Positions 1-8,491 of a stretch of 64,000 nt of DNA are shown in pieces; position 1 is the stretch's first letter; every line of letters starts with the position of its first letter. The DNA comes from CF-162 sp040882565 (lineage in GTDB: Bacteria > Chloroflexota > Dehalococcoidia > SM23-28-2 > RBG-16-64-32), in contig JBBEAZ010000037.1 of the NCBI GenBank assembly GCA_040882565.1, positions 1 through 64,000 of the forward strand, read 5' to 3'. The position numbers and the translations under genes are program-made. The notes under the pieces were generated by a model that made no database searches, was not told where the DNA came from, and worked only from the letters and a program-made list of their open reading frames with translations.

Positions 1-68
<68 letters not shown>

Positions 69-73
69 CACCC

Positions 74-715
74 CTACGACAAAACCACAGTCCCCCGCAC
101 CCCCTCAATCGTCGCGATCAGCGCCGGCCGCGCTGCGTCACCCACCACCATCTCCACCCCCAGCGCCGCCAGCATCCCCTCCACTTCCGCCGGCCGCGGA
201 TGCTCCGCCTCCAAATCCACCAGCCCACACCCACCCGGCGCCGTCGCCGACGGATGAGGCTCCGATTCCCACTCGATCAGAAACGGCACCAGCCCATCAC
301 CCGGCCGGCTGCGCCCGTCTGGTTCTGCGCGGAACGTCAGCCGCCACCGCAGCTCCCCGCCGTCCGGCAACCGCCGGCTCATCGCCGCGACCGCACCTGT
401 GTCGTACCCCGCATCCCGCGCCGCCGCCACCCTCGCTTCGATATCGCGCACCGCCATCGCCCACGCCACAAGCCCTGGCTCGTGCAAATCGTCCAGCCCG
501 AACGGCCGCGGCCCACTCGGCTCCGGCTGCTCCGGGTCCGGCGCGATGATCTCCAGGTACGCCCGCCCACCCAGGGACAACAACGCGTTGTGGGTACCCC
601 GCCCCTCGTGCTTCCCGCCGTGCGCCGCCCGCACCCCGAGCTGCCCCGCGATCGCCTCAATCCCCGACTCAAGGTCGGGCACCGCGTAGACGAGGTGATC
701 GATGGCGGGCAGCAT
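74..715 (-). CDS. Glyoxalase-like (VOC superfamily) protein
   Basis: A 213-residue protein that starts MLPAIDHLVYAVPDLESG, the usual first beta strand and helix of a vicinal-oxygen-chelate domain. It reads best as the larger 'glyoxalase-like' family: one HxV motif near residue 7, an acidic LEIIAPDPEQ strand near residue 54, and a second half-domain after residue 150. Such proteins bind a metal and small carbonyl compounds; the substrate cannot be read from the sequence. The gene is divergent from the nitrilase at 767, with only 51 bases between the two start codons. A -10-like TACACT lies 7 bases before its ATG, so its mRNA is probably leaderless. Confidence 0.8.
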   Translation of the reverse strand: MLPAIDHLVYAVPDLESGIEAIAGQLGVRAAHGGKHEGRGTHNALLSLGGRAYLEIIAPDPEQPEPSGPRPFGLDDLHEPGLVAWAMAVRDIEARVAAARDAGYDTGAVAAMSRRLPDGGELRWRLTFRAEPDGRSRPGDGLVPFLIEWESEPHPSATAPGGCGLVDLEAEHPRPAEVEGMLAALGVEMVVGDAARPALIATIEGVRGTVVLS

Positions 716-722
716 CGCCGGG

Positions 723-757
723 AGTGTACCAGAGCCCGCCGCGCGACCCGCTATAAT
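723..757. promoter_or_regulatory. Divergent pair of leaderless promoters
   Basis: On the minus strand TACACT (723-728) lies 7 bases before the ATG at 715. On the plus strand TATAAT (752-757) lies 9 bases before the ATG at 767. With normal spacing, transcription would begin at or next to each start codon, giving mRNAs without a ribosome-binding site. I see no good -35 box for either. Confidence 0.55.
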
Positions 758-766
758 CGCGGCGAC

Positions 767-1762
767 ATGACCAAGACGAACCTGATCGCCGTCCAGGCCC
801 GCATGGAGCGCGACGACTACCGCGACGAAGCCGCGTTCAACGCCAAAATCCGCTCGCTGATGGAGCTGGCCGCCCGCGAAGCCGACTTCTCGCTCCCCAC
901 GCTCATCTCCTTCCCCGAGCTCATCGGCATGTTCCTCTCCTTCGTCACGTCATATTGGGACGACTTCGCGCACGCGTCGTCGCTCGAGGCCGCCTCCATG
1001 AACTTCGTCATGGAGCGCTTCCGCGCCGCGCCCGAGGACGGCCGCGCCGCGCCCGGCGCCTTCGGCAAGCGCCTCATGTTCATTGACACCGCCGTCGAGG
1101 CCGAGCGCATCTACGCCGAGACCTTCGCCGCCGTCGCCCGCGAGTACTCCTGCTACGTCGGCGCCGGCAGCATCGCCTTGCCGCCGCTCGAGGACGAGCC
1201 CAGCAAGGGCGGCAGCCACATCCGCGACGACACGCAGGTCTGGAACACCGCCTACCTCTTCGCGCCCAACGGTGTCTGCCTCCAGCGCGTGCCCAAGGTC
1301 AACCTCGTCCCCGGTCTGGAGAGCCAGCTCTTCGACCCGGGTCCGCGCCACGAAGTCATCCCCGCCGAGACCTCGCTCGGCAGGCTTGGCACGCTCATCT
1401 GCTTCGATGGCTTCCACGAAACGCTCGTCGAGCGCTACGACTCGCTCGGCGTCGACGTCCTGCTCAAGCCCTCCTACAACCAGCACGCCTGGGAGGGCGC
1501 CAGCACCTACGACCCCGCCCATCGCGAGGGCGAGAACTGGCTGCGCGCCGGCTGCCCCTCGATCATCCAGGGCCGCGAAAACATCCGCTACGGCGTCAAC
1601 GCCATGATGGTCGGCGCCGTCTTCGACGACATGCTCGCCGAAGGCCTCTCCACCATCTCCCGCAACACCGGCAACCCCAACACCTCCTGGCAGGACGCCG
1701 TCCTCGCCATCGCCTCCCACCCCGCCGCCGAAGAAATCGTCACCGCCGTGGTGGACCTGTAG
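767..1762 (+). CDS. Carbon-nitrogen hydrolase (nitrilase superfamily)
   Basis: A 331-residue enzyme with the full nitrilase triad: Glu51 in FPELIG, Lys177 in RVPKVNL and the nucleophile Cys212 in LICFDGF. Members hydrolyse amides, N-carbamoyl compounds or nitriles in the cytoplasm; which of these applies is not visible. The reading frame is open well upstream, but I chose the ATG at 767 because conserved homology begins there (MTKTNLIAVQARM) and a TATAAT box sits 9 bases before it. It stands alone, divergent from a glyoxalase-like gene. The insert between Glu51 and Lys177 is longer than in compact nitrilases, which may reflect extra active-site loops. Confidence 0.88.
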   Translation: MTKTNLIAVQARMERDDYRDEAAFNAKIRSLMELAAREADFSLPTLISFPELIGMFLSFVTSYWDDFAHASSLEAASMNFVMERFRAAPEDGRAAPGAFGKRLMFIDTAVEAERIYAETFAAVAREYSCYVGAGSIALPPLEDEPSKGGSHIRDDTQVWNTAYLFAPNGVCLQRVPKVNLVPGLESQLFDPGPRHEVIPAETSLGRLGTLICFDGFHETLVERYDSLGVDVLLKPSYNQHAWEGASTYDPAHREGENWLRAGCPSIIQGRENIRYGVNAMMVGAVFDDMLAEGLSTISRNTGNPNTSWQDAVLAIASHPAAEEIVTAVVDL

Positions 1763-1861
1763 GCCATCTGACTGCACCAGCCCACAGTCGGGAACTTTCT
1801 GATCATCGCTTCCGTCTCCATGACAGGACAAACAACGAGGAGGTTCTGATGCGCGCAAAGT

Positions 1862-2251
1862 TTGCTTCCCCTGGCGGTGATCGCCTTGCTGGCCATCGGC
1901 ATGACCGGAGCTGCGGCTTGCGGTGACGATGACGACGACGGGGCCACCCAGCAACCAACGGCCGAGGATCAAGACAGCGTTGCTGGACCGGGTGCCGGTG
2001 CAATCGTTCCCAATACGTTCCTGACGCATGAGGGTGCTCAGTATCGGCTGTCGGATATTCTGCAGGCCGATCTCGAGGACGAATCGCAATTCTCGGAGGT
2101 TGGTGAGGCAACCGAAGCCGACGTCGACGGCGACCTTACGGTCTTCACGAAGGACGGCGACGCTGAGTCGGTGTATACCTTCTGGCAGGGCTCCGGCTCG
2201 GGAGACACGGCGACTCCTGATAGTTGGTACAGGTGGGAACCTGCCGACTGA
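1862..2251 (+). CDS. Small acidic lipoprotein, apparently frameshifted at its start
   Basis: The open frame encodes a lipoprotein signal (LPLAVIALLAIGMTGAAAC) followed directly by GDDDDD and about 100 polar residues with no domain I recognise. The only start in this frame is TTG at 1862 without a ribosome-binding site. A perfect GAGGAGG (1837-1843) serves an ATG at 1849 in another frame, which gives MRAK and then goes out of frame at the TTT of 1861-1863. Removing one T joins MRAK to the signal peptide and gives an ideal lipoprotein start. The gene is therefore either frameshifted or carries a one-base sequence error. It lies just upstream of the copper island and ends in a terminator. Confidence 0.6.
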   Translation: MLPLAVIALLAIGMTGAAACGDDDDDGATQQPTAEDQDSVAGPGAGAIVPNTFLTHEGAQYRLSDILQADLEDESQFSEVGEATEADVDGDLTVFTKDGDAESVYTFWQGSGSGDTATPDSWYRWEPAD

Positions 2252-2280
2252 CACCGCCTAATCGAATGGCCCACAGATCC

Positions 2281-2305
2281 AAGAGCCGACGTTGAGTCGG
2301 CTCTT
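2281..2305 (+). terminator. Intrinsic terminator-like hairpin
   Basis: AAGAGCCGAC (2281-2290) pairs perfectly over 10 bp with GTCGGCTCTT (2296-2305) around a GTTGA loop, and a T-rich stretch follows. It separates the small lipoprotein from the YHS gene. Confidence 0.75.
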
Positions 2306-2407
2306 GACGTTTGGTCGTCATCGGACTTGATGCTACCCACCGTATCTGCTGTAGTTTCGTGGGCAGTAGAAGGTTCGAAGAGTGAACCGGCGACCAAGGA
2401 GGTAACC

Positions 2408-2551
2408 ATGGCTATCGACTCCGTATGCAAGATGGAAGTCGACGAAGATTCGGCACCCGCGAAATCAGAGTACCAAGGGAAGATCTACTACTTCTGCGCG
2501 CCGGGTTGTAAGAAGAATTTCGATGCGGATCCAGGAAAGTACCTTGGGTAG
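2408..2551 (+). CDS. YHS domain protein (probable metal-binding)
   Basis: A 47-residue single-domain protein: an SVCKMEV start, a central YYFCAPGCKKNF and a final KYLG match the YHS (TRASH-like) fold, with Cys in the VCxM and FCxPGC positions. YHS domains are found beside or inside copper ATPases and bind soft metals. The ATG at 2408 is preceded by a strong AAGGAGGT at 2397-2404, which settles the start. Its 3' end overlaps the start of the cupredoxin lipoprotein, so the two are probably translated together. With the cupredoxin and the converging Cu-ATPase it forms a copper-handling island. Confidence 0.8.
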   Translation: MAIDSVCKMEVDEDSAPAKSEYQGKIYYFCAPGCKKNFDADPGKYLG

Positions 2552-3023
2552 CCACCGCAAGCTCTGGCTCCCGTTTGCCGCTCTCGTTCTGGTCCTTGCC
2601 ATCGGCATGGCCTGCGGTGATGACGACGATGATGCGGCCACCGACCCACAAACCACCCAGACTAACGGCGAAGCCACCGAACTCACCATCGCAGCGAGCG
2701 ACGACTTGAAGTTTGATCCGAGCGAACTCTCAGCCAAGGTAGGCGAACCAGTCCGCCTAGTCGTTGACAGCGGCGCTAACGCTGCTCTACACGACTGGAC
2801 AATCGAACAGATATCGGTTGAAGGCGTGACTGTCAAGGGCGGCTTTGATGATGCCGGTCACGATGCTCACGGAAGCGGCCCGGATCTTCACGTGGCCGTT
2901 GATGGCGGCGAATCCGCGACGATCGAGTTCACGACGCTCGAAGCCGGTACTTACGAGTTCGTCTGCACAGTGACCGGTCATGCCGAAGGCGGCATGACTG
3001 GAACGCTGACCGTAAGCGAATAA
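2523..3023 (+). CDS. Cupredoxin-like lipoprotein
   Basis: A 166-residue lipoprotein: signal peptide with lipobox IGMAC, then GDDDDD, a Thr/Asn-rich linker, and a cupredoxin domain from about residue 55. Likely type 1 copper ligands are His in LHDWT and the cluster Cys-(4)-His-(4)-Met in CTVTGHAEGGM near the C-terminus, in the usual order. It should sit outside the membrane and carry copper or electrons. ATG 2523 overlaps the end of the YHS gene by 29 bases; a TTG at 2544 is a possible later start. It converges with the copper ATPase, with four bases between the stop codons. Confidence 0.82.
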   Translation: MRIQESTLGSHRKLWLPFAALVLVLAIGMACGDDDDDAATDPQTTQTNGEATELTIAASDDLKFDPSELSAKVGEPVRLVVDSGANAALHDWTIEQISVEGVTVKGGFDDAGHDAHGSGPDLHVAVDGGESATIEFTTLEAGTYEFVCTVTGHAEGGMTGTLTVSE

Positions 3024-3027
3024 ACGG

Positions 3028-5427
3028 TTAGAGGGCGGTTAGTTCGCCCTCAACGCGCTTGAGAAGCACCGCGTTCGTCGCGACAATAATAGAACTCACG
3101 GACATTAGAAGGGCTGCCCATTCGGGCCTTAACTCAAGCCCGAGGGACGGGTATAAGGCACCGGCCGCGATGGGGATCGCGAGGACGTTGTACGCGCTCG
3201 CCCAGAACAGGTTCTGCTTCATCTTCCGGACCGTCGCCTTACTCAGGTGAATGGTCCGGACGACATCCACCGGATCGCTCTTCATCAGCACGACCTTTGC
3301 GGTTTCGATAGCGACGTCCGTCCCGGCCCCGATGGCTATGCCGATGTCAGCCTGTGCCAGTGCGGGCGCGTCGTTAACGCCGTCTCCCACCATGGCGACA
3401 AACTTGCCTTCTTCCTGAAGCTGTTTGACGTACTCGGCCTTCTGCGCGGGGAGCACCTCAGCAAACACGCGCTCGATTCCGAGGTCCTTCGCCACTGCTT
3501 CGGCCGTGCGCCGGTTGTCGCCCGTCATCATTACCACCTCGACCTCACCTTCCTTGAGTAGCTCGACCGCCTTTCTGGCACTGGGCTTGATAGTGTCCGC
3601 CACAGAAATGATTCCGGCCGCGACGCCGTCAAGGGCAACAAACATGGGGGTTTGCCCGCGTTGAGCAAGCTCTTCAGCTCGCTCCATCAATCCGTCGAGG
3701 TCGACCCGCCGGTCTCCCATCAGCTTCTGGTTACCGATCAATACCTGTCGGCCATCTACACGGGCCTCCAGACCGTGCCCGGCGATGGACTGGAACCCTT
3801 CCGGCTCGAGAAGGACAGAGCCTCGCTCGCGAGCCGCGTCCACGATGGCTCTGGCCAAAGGGTGCTCACTCCCGCGTTCGGCTGATGCCGCAAGTCGCAG
3901 CAAGTCAGACTCATCGACTCCCTGAGCGACCACTTCGGCTAGGGTGGGTCGTCCTTCCGTCAACGTTCCGGTCTTGTCCATCACGATTGCCTGCACTTTG
4001 GACATTCCCTCCAGCGTGGCGGCATCTTTGATCAGGATGTTGTGCCGCGCGCCCAAGCCGGTTCCTACGGCTACTGCCGTTGGTGTCGCGAGTCCGAGCG
4101 CGTCAGGGCAGGCAATGACTACCGCCGAGACGGCGAACATCAGCGCCTGTATGATCGGCTCGTCCGAGAAGAGGGTCCATGCACCGAAGGTCACCAACCC
4201 GGCGGAAACCGCGAGGATGACCAAGAATTGAGCTGCGGTGTCGGCGAGGCGCTGGCCAGGCGCCTTGGAGGACTGCGCTTGCTCAACCAGTCTGACGATC
4301 TGACCGAGCGCCGTATCCGCTCCGATCTTCGTCGCGCGAAACGTTATACTGCCCGAACGATTGATCGACCCACCGATGACCTCGTCGCCCGGAGCCTTGT
4401 CGACCGGCAAGGACTCTCCCGTCACCAGAGACTCATCCACAGTCGTTTCTCCACGCTCAATTGCACCATCGACCGGGATCTTGTCGCCGGGGCGGATGAC
4501 AACCAGGTCTCCCACGACGATGTCGCTGCTGGGTATTTCGACTTCTTGCCCGTTTCGAAGCACTGTTGCCATCGGAGGCACCAAGTCGAAGAGGGCCCGG
4601 AGCGCGTCGGTGGTCCCACGTCGCGACTTCATTTCCATCCAGTGCCCGAATAGCACGAACGTGACGAGCATTGCCGCGGCTTCGAAGAAAGCGTCCTTCT
4701 CGCCCGCTATCAGCAAGACGATGCTCGACAGGTAAGCGGCGAGAACGCCCGTCGCCACAAGCACACTCATGTTGAGCGCCCGGTGGCGGAGCGACCTGAT
4801 CGCGCCTCCTATGAAGATCCAGCCGGCCCACCAGACCACAGGCGTGGCAGTGACTAGCGAGATCCAATTGCGGTTGATGCCCGCGTTCGGGGCGTCGATC
4901 CCGAAGAAGTCGTAGCCCAGCGGCGAGTAAAGGACCGTAGGTATCGTCAGAAGGAGGGCGACAAAGAAGCGGTTTCGCATGTCCGCTTCCATCGCCTTCG
5001 CCATCTTCGGATCGGACATGTCGTGGTCCATGCCCGCGTGGCTGGACGCTTGCTCATGAGCCATTTCGTGATCACCGTGGGCGCCGGTTGATGGCATTTC
5101 GTACTGCATCCGGTCCTGCTTGGTACCCATCGTGATCGGCGCCATCTGCGCCTGGTGATTCATGTGCGCAGTCTCGTTCGCCGGCTGCTCTGGACCGCAG
5201 GTGCAGCGCTCGCTATTGTTGATGAGCTCCTGGATGCCCGCTTCGTCAATCATCCCTGCGTGGTAACGCACCTCCACGGTCTCTCCGCGGAAATCAACTT
5301 TTACGTCCGTGACGTGCGGATTGCCTTTTAGGGATTTCTCCAACTCCTCCGCGCAGCACGCACAGTACAGGTTGCGGACAGGCAGCCGGACCACATTTGG
5401 TGAATGTTGTTTAGGTTCTGAAGTCAT
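3028..5427 (-). CDS. Copper-type heavy-metal P1B ATPase
   Basis: A 799-residue membrane pump. In order: an N-terminal HMA-like domain with a CACC motif (22-25), a second Cys pair CTC (75-77), a His/Met-rich linker (about 88-140), paired membrane helices, the actuator TGES (337-340), the transmembrane metal motif Cys-Pro-Asp (440-442), the phosphorylation site DKTGT (Asp484) and the hinge GDGVNDAP. The fold and His/Met-rich linker fit copper export. The CPD triad replaces the CPC or CPH usual in CopA and CopB, so the metal is inferred mainly from context (YHS protein and cupredoxin next door). A -10-like TATAGT lies well upstream and no metal-responsive regulator is visible. Confidence 0.9.
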   Translation of the reverse strand: MTSEPKQHSPNVVRLPVRNLYCACCAEELEKSLKGNPHVTDVKVDFRGETVEVRYHAGMIDEAGIQELINNSERCTCGPEQPANETAHMNHQAQMAPITMGTKQDRMQYEMPSTGAHGDHEMAHEQASSHAGMDHDMSDPKMAKAMEADMRNRFFVALLLTIPTVLYSPLGYDFFGIDAPNAGINRNWISLVTATPVVWWAGWIFIGGAIRSLRHRALNMSVLVATGVLAAYLSSIVLLIAGEKDAFFEAAAMLVTFVLFGHWMEMKSRRGTTDALRALFDLVPPMATVLRNGQEVEIPSSDIVVGDLVVIRPGDKIPVDGAIERGETTVDESLVTGESLPVDKAPGDEVIGGSINRSGSITFRATKIGADTALGQIVRLVEQAQSSKAPGQRLADTAAQFLVILAVSAGLVTFGAWTLFSDEPIIQALMFAVSAVVIACPDALGLATPTAVAVGTGLGARHNILIKDAATLEGMSKVQAIVMDKTGTLTEGRPTLAEVVAQGVDESDLLRLAASAERGSEHPLARAIVDAARERGSVLLEPEGFQSIAGHGLEARVDGRQVLIGNQKLMGDRRVDLDGLMERAEELAQRGQTPMFVALDGVAAGIISVADTIKPSARKAVELLKEGEVEVVMMTGDNRRTAEAVAKDLGIERVFAEVLPAQKAEYVKQLQEEGKFVAMVGDGVNDAPALAQADIGIAIGAGTDVAIETAKVVLMKSDPVDVVRTIHLSKATVRKMKQNLFWASAYNVLAIPIAAGALYPSLGLELRPEWAALLMSVSSIIVATNAVLLKRVEGELTAL

Positions 5428-5595
5428 GGCTCACTTCCCCGCAACCGACGCGCCGGTTTGTCACGCCCACTATAGTTGTTTCGGCGAACGCCAAAGGATC
5501 TCGAGCCGCGCCCGCCGCAGCGACCGACTGCGAACCCAGTGCCATGTCCCCCTTAGACTTCCCGCCCAAACCCGCCGCCGCCCGGGGCTGTCGCC

Positions 5596-6537
5596 CTACT
5601 CCGTGGCGTCCCGCTCTTGCCCCTCGTCCGGCTCCGTGTGGATGACCACGATCGCGCCCGGCAGCCTCGAGCGGATCTCGTCCTCGATCCCGTCCGATAT
5701 CGTGTGCACGTCGGAGACGGTGCGGTCGGCGTCGAAGATCAGGTGCATGTCGACGTGGCGGGTGCCGCCGGAGCGGCGGGTGCGCACCCGGTGGAACCCC
5801 CGCACGTCGCCACTGTGCGCCAGCAGGATGTCGCCGATCGCCTTCAGCTCATCGTCCGGCAGTGCCCGGTCCAGGATGTCCTCCAGCGCCGTCCGCACCA
5901 GCCCGATCGAAGCCCAGAGCATGTACGCCGCCAGGAACAGCGCCGTGATCGGGTCGAAGACACGTTCGCCGGTGGCCCCCACCAGCGCCAGCCCGGCGAT
6001 GATCGCCGCCGCCTGCACGACGTTCGTCTGCAAGTGGGTCGACTCCGCCCTGAGCGCCATCGAGTCCGAGCGCCGGGCCTCGCGCCGCATCAGCACCGCC
6101 ATTACAGCGTTCGCCCCCGCCGCGACCGCCATTGCCGCCACGCCAATGCCCACGTCGATATCCGGCGACCCTTCGATCAGCCGCCGCACCGCCTGGTACG
6201 TGATGAACCCGCCGCCCAGCCCGATGATCGTCGCCGCCACCGAAGCGGAGACCGCCTCGATCTTGCCATGCCCGTACGGGTGCGCCTCGTCAGCCGGCGT
6301 CGCCGAGAACCGCACGCTCAACAGCGCCGCCGCGCCGCCGGCCAGGTCCGCGCCGCTGTCCACGGCATCGGAGAGCACGGCGATGCTATCGCTGATGATC
6401 CCCACAGTCAGCTTGAGCGCGAGCAGACAGACGGTGACGCCCAGCGAGATCGCGGCGATGCGCGAGGCGAGCGCTGCGGTATGTGCTTCCGCGTGCGAGT
6501 GCCCGCCGGCGCTAGCCGGACTTGCGGGCGATGGCAT
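5596..6537 (-). CDS. Cation diffusion facilitator metal exporter
   Basis: A 313-residue CDF transporter. A His-containing N-terminus (GGHSHAEAH) is followed by six membrane helices with the metal-site motif SDAVDSGADL in TM2 and HPYGHGKIE after TM3, as in FieF-like exporters. A C-terminal cytoplasmic domain of about 85 residues ends in conserved IVVIHTEP. It exchanges protons for a divalent cation such as zinc, iron or manganese; copper is not a usual substrate, so it complements the neighbouring pump. Its start overlaps the end of the transketolase C-terminal gene by 26 bases, so it is probably the last gene of that transcript. Confidence 0.88.
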   Translation of the reverse strand: MPSPASPASAGGHSHAEAHTAALASRIAAISLGVTVCLLALKLTVGIISDSIAVLSDAVDSGADLAGGAAALLSVRFSATPADEAHPYGHGKIEAVSASVAATIIGLGGGFITYQAVRRLIEGSPDIDVGIGVAAMAVAAGANAVMAVLMRREARRSDSMALRAESTHLQTNVVQAAAIIAGLALVGATGERVFDPITALFLAAYMLWASIGLVRTALEDILDRALPDDELKAIGDILLAHSGDVRGFHRVRTRRSGGTRHVDMHLIFDADRTVSDVHTISDGIEDEIRSRLPGAIVVIHTEPDEGQERDATE

Positions 6538-7462
6538 CCCTGGCGGCCCGGGCGATCGCTTCCGGCGTCAGCTCAAAGTAGTCAAGCAACTGTTCCCACG
6601 TCCCGCTCGTCCCGTAGCGCTCCATGCCGACGTAACCCACCGGTACCGGGTGCTCAGCCGCTACCGTCTCTGCAACGAGGCCACCGAGCCCGCCGTGGAT
6701 GAAGTGATCCTCCGCTGTGACCAGCGCGCCCGTCTCGCGCGCGGCGGCGATCAGCGCATCCTTATCGAACGGCCGCAGCGAAGAAGCGTTCAGCACCCGC
6801 GCCGAGACGCCTTCCCCGGCGAGCTTCTCTGCAGCCTCAAGCGCTGCCTTCACCAGCTCGCCGCAGGCGATCAGCGTCACATCGCTGCCCTCACGGAGCT
6901 GCGGCCACTTCCCAAGCTCGAAGCGGTACGACTCATCGAAGATGATCGGCGTCTTGGGGCGCAAGGCCCGGATGTAGAACGGCCCGTCGTTGCGCGCAGC
7001 GGCTTCGATCGCCCCCTCGCACTCCACGGCGTCGGCAGGGAAGAGCACGTTGAACGTCGGCATCGAGAGCATCAGCGCGAGATCTTCAAGGGCCTCGGCG
7101 GACGCGCCGTCCTCGCCGGTCACGACACCGGCATGGCTCGCAAAGAGCTTCACGTTCGTCTTCGGTTGCGCGACCGCCATCCGTAGCTGGTCAAAGCAAT
7201 GCCCCGGCGCAAACACCGCGAACGAGGAGCAGAACGCCACCTTGCCGCACGAAGCCAGCCCGGCGGCGACGCCGATCATGTTCTGCTCGGCGACGCCGAT
7301 CGCGAAGAAGCGCTCGGGGAACTCCTGCCCGAATTTGACCGCCGACGTCGAGTAGCCGAGGTCGGCGTCCACACAGACGATGTCCAGCCCTTCACGGCAG
7401 AGCTTGACCAGCGTCGGGCCAAAGACCTCGCGGGTCGCCTTCTCGCCTGACACCTGAACCAT
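6512..7462 (-). CDS. Transketolase, C-terminal subunit
   Basis: A 316-residue protein carrying the pyrimidine-binding and C-terminal domains of transketolase. Visible motifs include VDADLGYSTS near residue 35, the IGVAEQNMIGVAAGLA helix that contributes the catalytic Glu, and a typical C-terminal domain from about residue 190. It pairs with the thiamine-diphosphate-binding N-terminal subunit just upstream (stop-to-start gap of 3 bases) to form one active enzyme, a split arrangement common in archaea and some bacteria. It serves the non-oxidative pentose phosphate pathway. Dihydroxyacetone- or DXS-like activities are less likely given the length. Confidence 0.87.
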   Translation of the reverse strand: MVQVSGEKATREVFGPTLVKLCREGLDIVCVDADLGYSTSAVKFGQEFPERFFAIGVAEQNMIGVAAGLASCGKVAFCSSFAVFAPGHCFDQLRMAVAQPKTNVKLFASHAGVVTGEDGASAEALEDLALMLSMPTFNVLFPADAVECEGAIEAAARNDGPFYIRALRPKTPIIFDESYRFELGKWPQLREGSDVTLIACGELVKAALEAAEKLAGEGVSARVLNASSLRPFDKDALIAAARETGALVTAEDHFIHGGLGGLVAETVAAEHPVPVGYVGMERYGTSGTWEQLLDYFELTPEAIARAARDAIARKSG

Positions 7463-7465
7463 CCG

Positions 7466-8377
7466 CTACTCCTCGAAGCCCAGCTCGCTCAGCGCCTGCA
7501 CGAGTTGCTCGGCACTCGGCGCTTTGCCGTGATAGTCGGGGTTGTTCTCCATGAAGCTGACGCCTTTGCCCTTCGTCGTCTCGCAGATGATCACCGATGG
7601 CTGGCCCATGTCCTCGCGCGCCGCTTCCAGCGCTGACGTGATCGCGTCGAAGTCGTGGCCTTTGACCCGCATCGTGGCCCAGCCAAACGCTTCCCATTTA
7701 TCCTCTAACGGCTCCAGGTTCATGATGTTCGCCGTGTGGCCGTCGGGCATCACCCAGCCACCCGGCCGGTCCGGGGCCTGATCCCCGTCCTCGAACCGCT
7801 GGTAGTCAGAGTAGCCGTCGTTCTGGATGTGGTTGCGGTCGACGATCGCGATCAGGTTGCCAGCGGCGTGGTGGCCAGCCGCCATCGCTGCTTCCCACGT
7901 CTGCCCCTCCTGGCAGTCACCGTCAGAGAGCAGGCAGTAGACGTGGTAGTCGCGCTTGTCCAGGCGACCGGCGAGCGCCGCGCCCAGCGCGAACGAGAGC
8001 CCCATGCCGAGAGCGCCCGCAGACATCTCGATGCCCGGCGGGTTGTTCATCACAGTATGCCCCTGCAGCCGTGAGCCGAGCCGTCGGAACGTCATCAGCT
8101 CTTCCTCGGGGATGTAGCCGGCTTCGGAAAGCGTCGCGTAGAGCAGGGGTGTCGCATGGCCCTTGCTCATGACGAAACGGTCGCGGTCCGGCCAGGCCGG
8201 GTTCTGAGGATCGTGCCGCATGATCCGGAAGTAGAGTGTGGCAAGGATCTCGACGGCTGAGAGCGAGCCGCCGGGGTGCCCGGAGTTCACCTGCTGAGTC
8301 ATGCGCAGGATGTTCCTGCGGACGCGGCGCGCGATCTCGGTCAGTTCTTCGTTGGTAACAGCGGCAGCTTGCGTCAA
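7466..8377 (-). CDS. Transketolase, N-terminal subunit
   Basis: A 303-residue protein with the thiamine diphosphate and Mg-binding half of transketolase. NSGHPGGSLSAVEIL is the family start, and GDGDCQEGQTWEA-type binding is seen as LSDGDCQEGQTWEAAM (GDG variant SDGD) with VDRNHIQNDG following. The start is TTG at 8377, chosen because GAAGGAG lies 8-14 bases before it and homology begins there; a TATAAT (8403-8408) is correctly placed upstream, so this transcript has a short leader, unlike its divergent neighbour. It forms an enzyme with the C-terminal subunit downstream. Confidence 0.88.
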   Translation of the reverse strand: MTQAAAVTNEELTEIARRVRRNILRMTQQVNSGHPGGSLSAVEILATLYFRIMRHDPQNPAWPDRDRFVMSKGHATPLLYATLSEAGYIPEEELMTFRRLGSRLQGHTVMNNPPGIEMSAGALGMGLSFALGAALAGRLDKRDYHVYCLLSDGDCQEGQTWEAAMAAGHHAAGNLIAIVDRNHIQNDGYSDYQRFEDGDQAPDRPGGWVMPDGHTANIMNLEPLEDKWEAFGWATMRVKGHDFDAITSALEAAREDMGQPSVIICETTKGKGVSFMENNPDYHGKAPSAEQLVQALSELGFEE

Positions 8378-8402
8378 AACAGCTGTGACTCCTTCACGCC
8401 CG

Positions 8403-8484
8403 ATTATACGGCGACATCACGCACAGGCAACGCCACTGGCGTAACGATAGCGTGTCACAGCCTGCCCGTGAGGGCTGCTATCAT
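8403..8484. promoter_or_regulatory. Divergent promoters of tkt and the amidohydrolase
   Basis: Leftward: TATAAT on the minus strand at 8403-8408, then a short leader with an SD before the TTG at 8377. Rightward: TATCAT at 8479-8484, 7 bases before the GTG at 8492, which suggests a leaderless start. Both -10 boxes are clear; -35 boxes are weak. Confidence 0.5.
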
Positions 8485-8491
8485 CCGCACC

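Noticed and set aside
950..2254. Leftward frame of 434 codons opposite the nitrilase and the lipoprotein
   Set aside because: No domain; the plus-strand nitrilase has its complete triad.
5309..7186. Long rightward frame of 625 codons across the ATPase start, CDF and transketolase genes
   Set aside because: Antisense to three well-supported genes on the minus strand.
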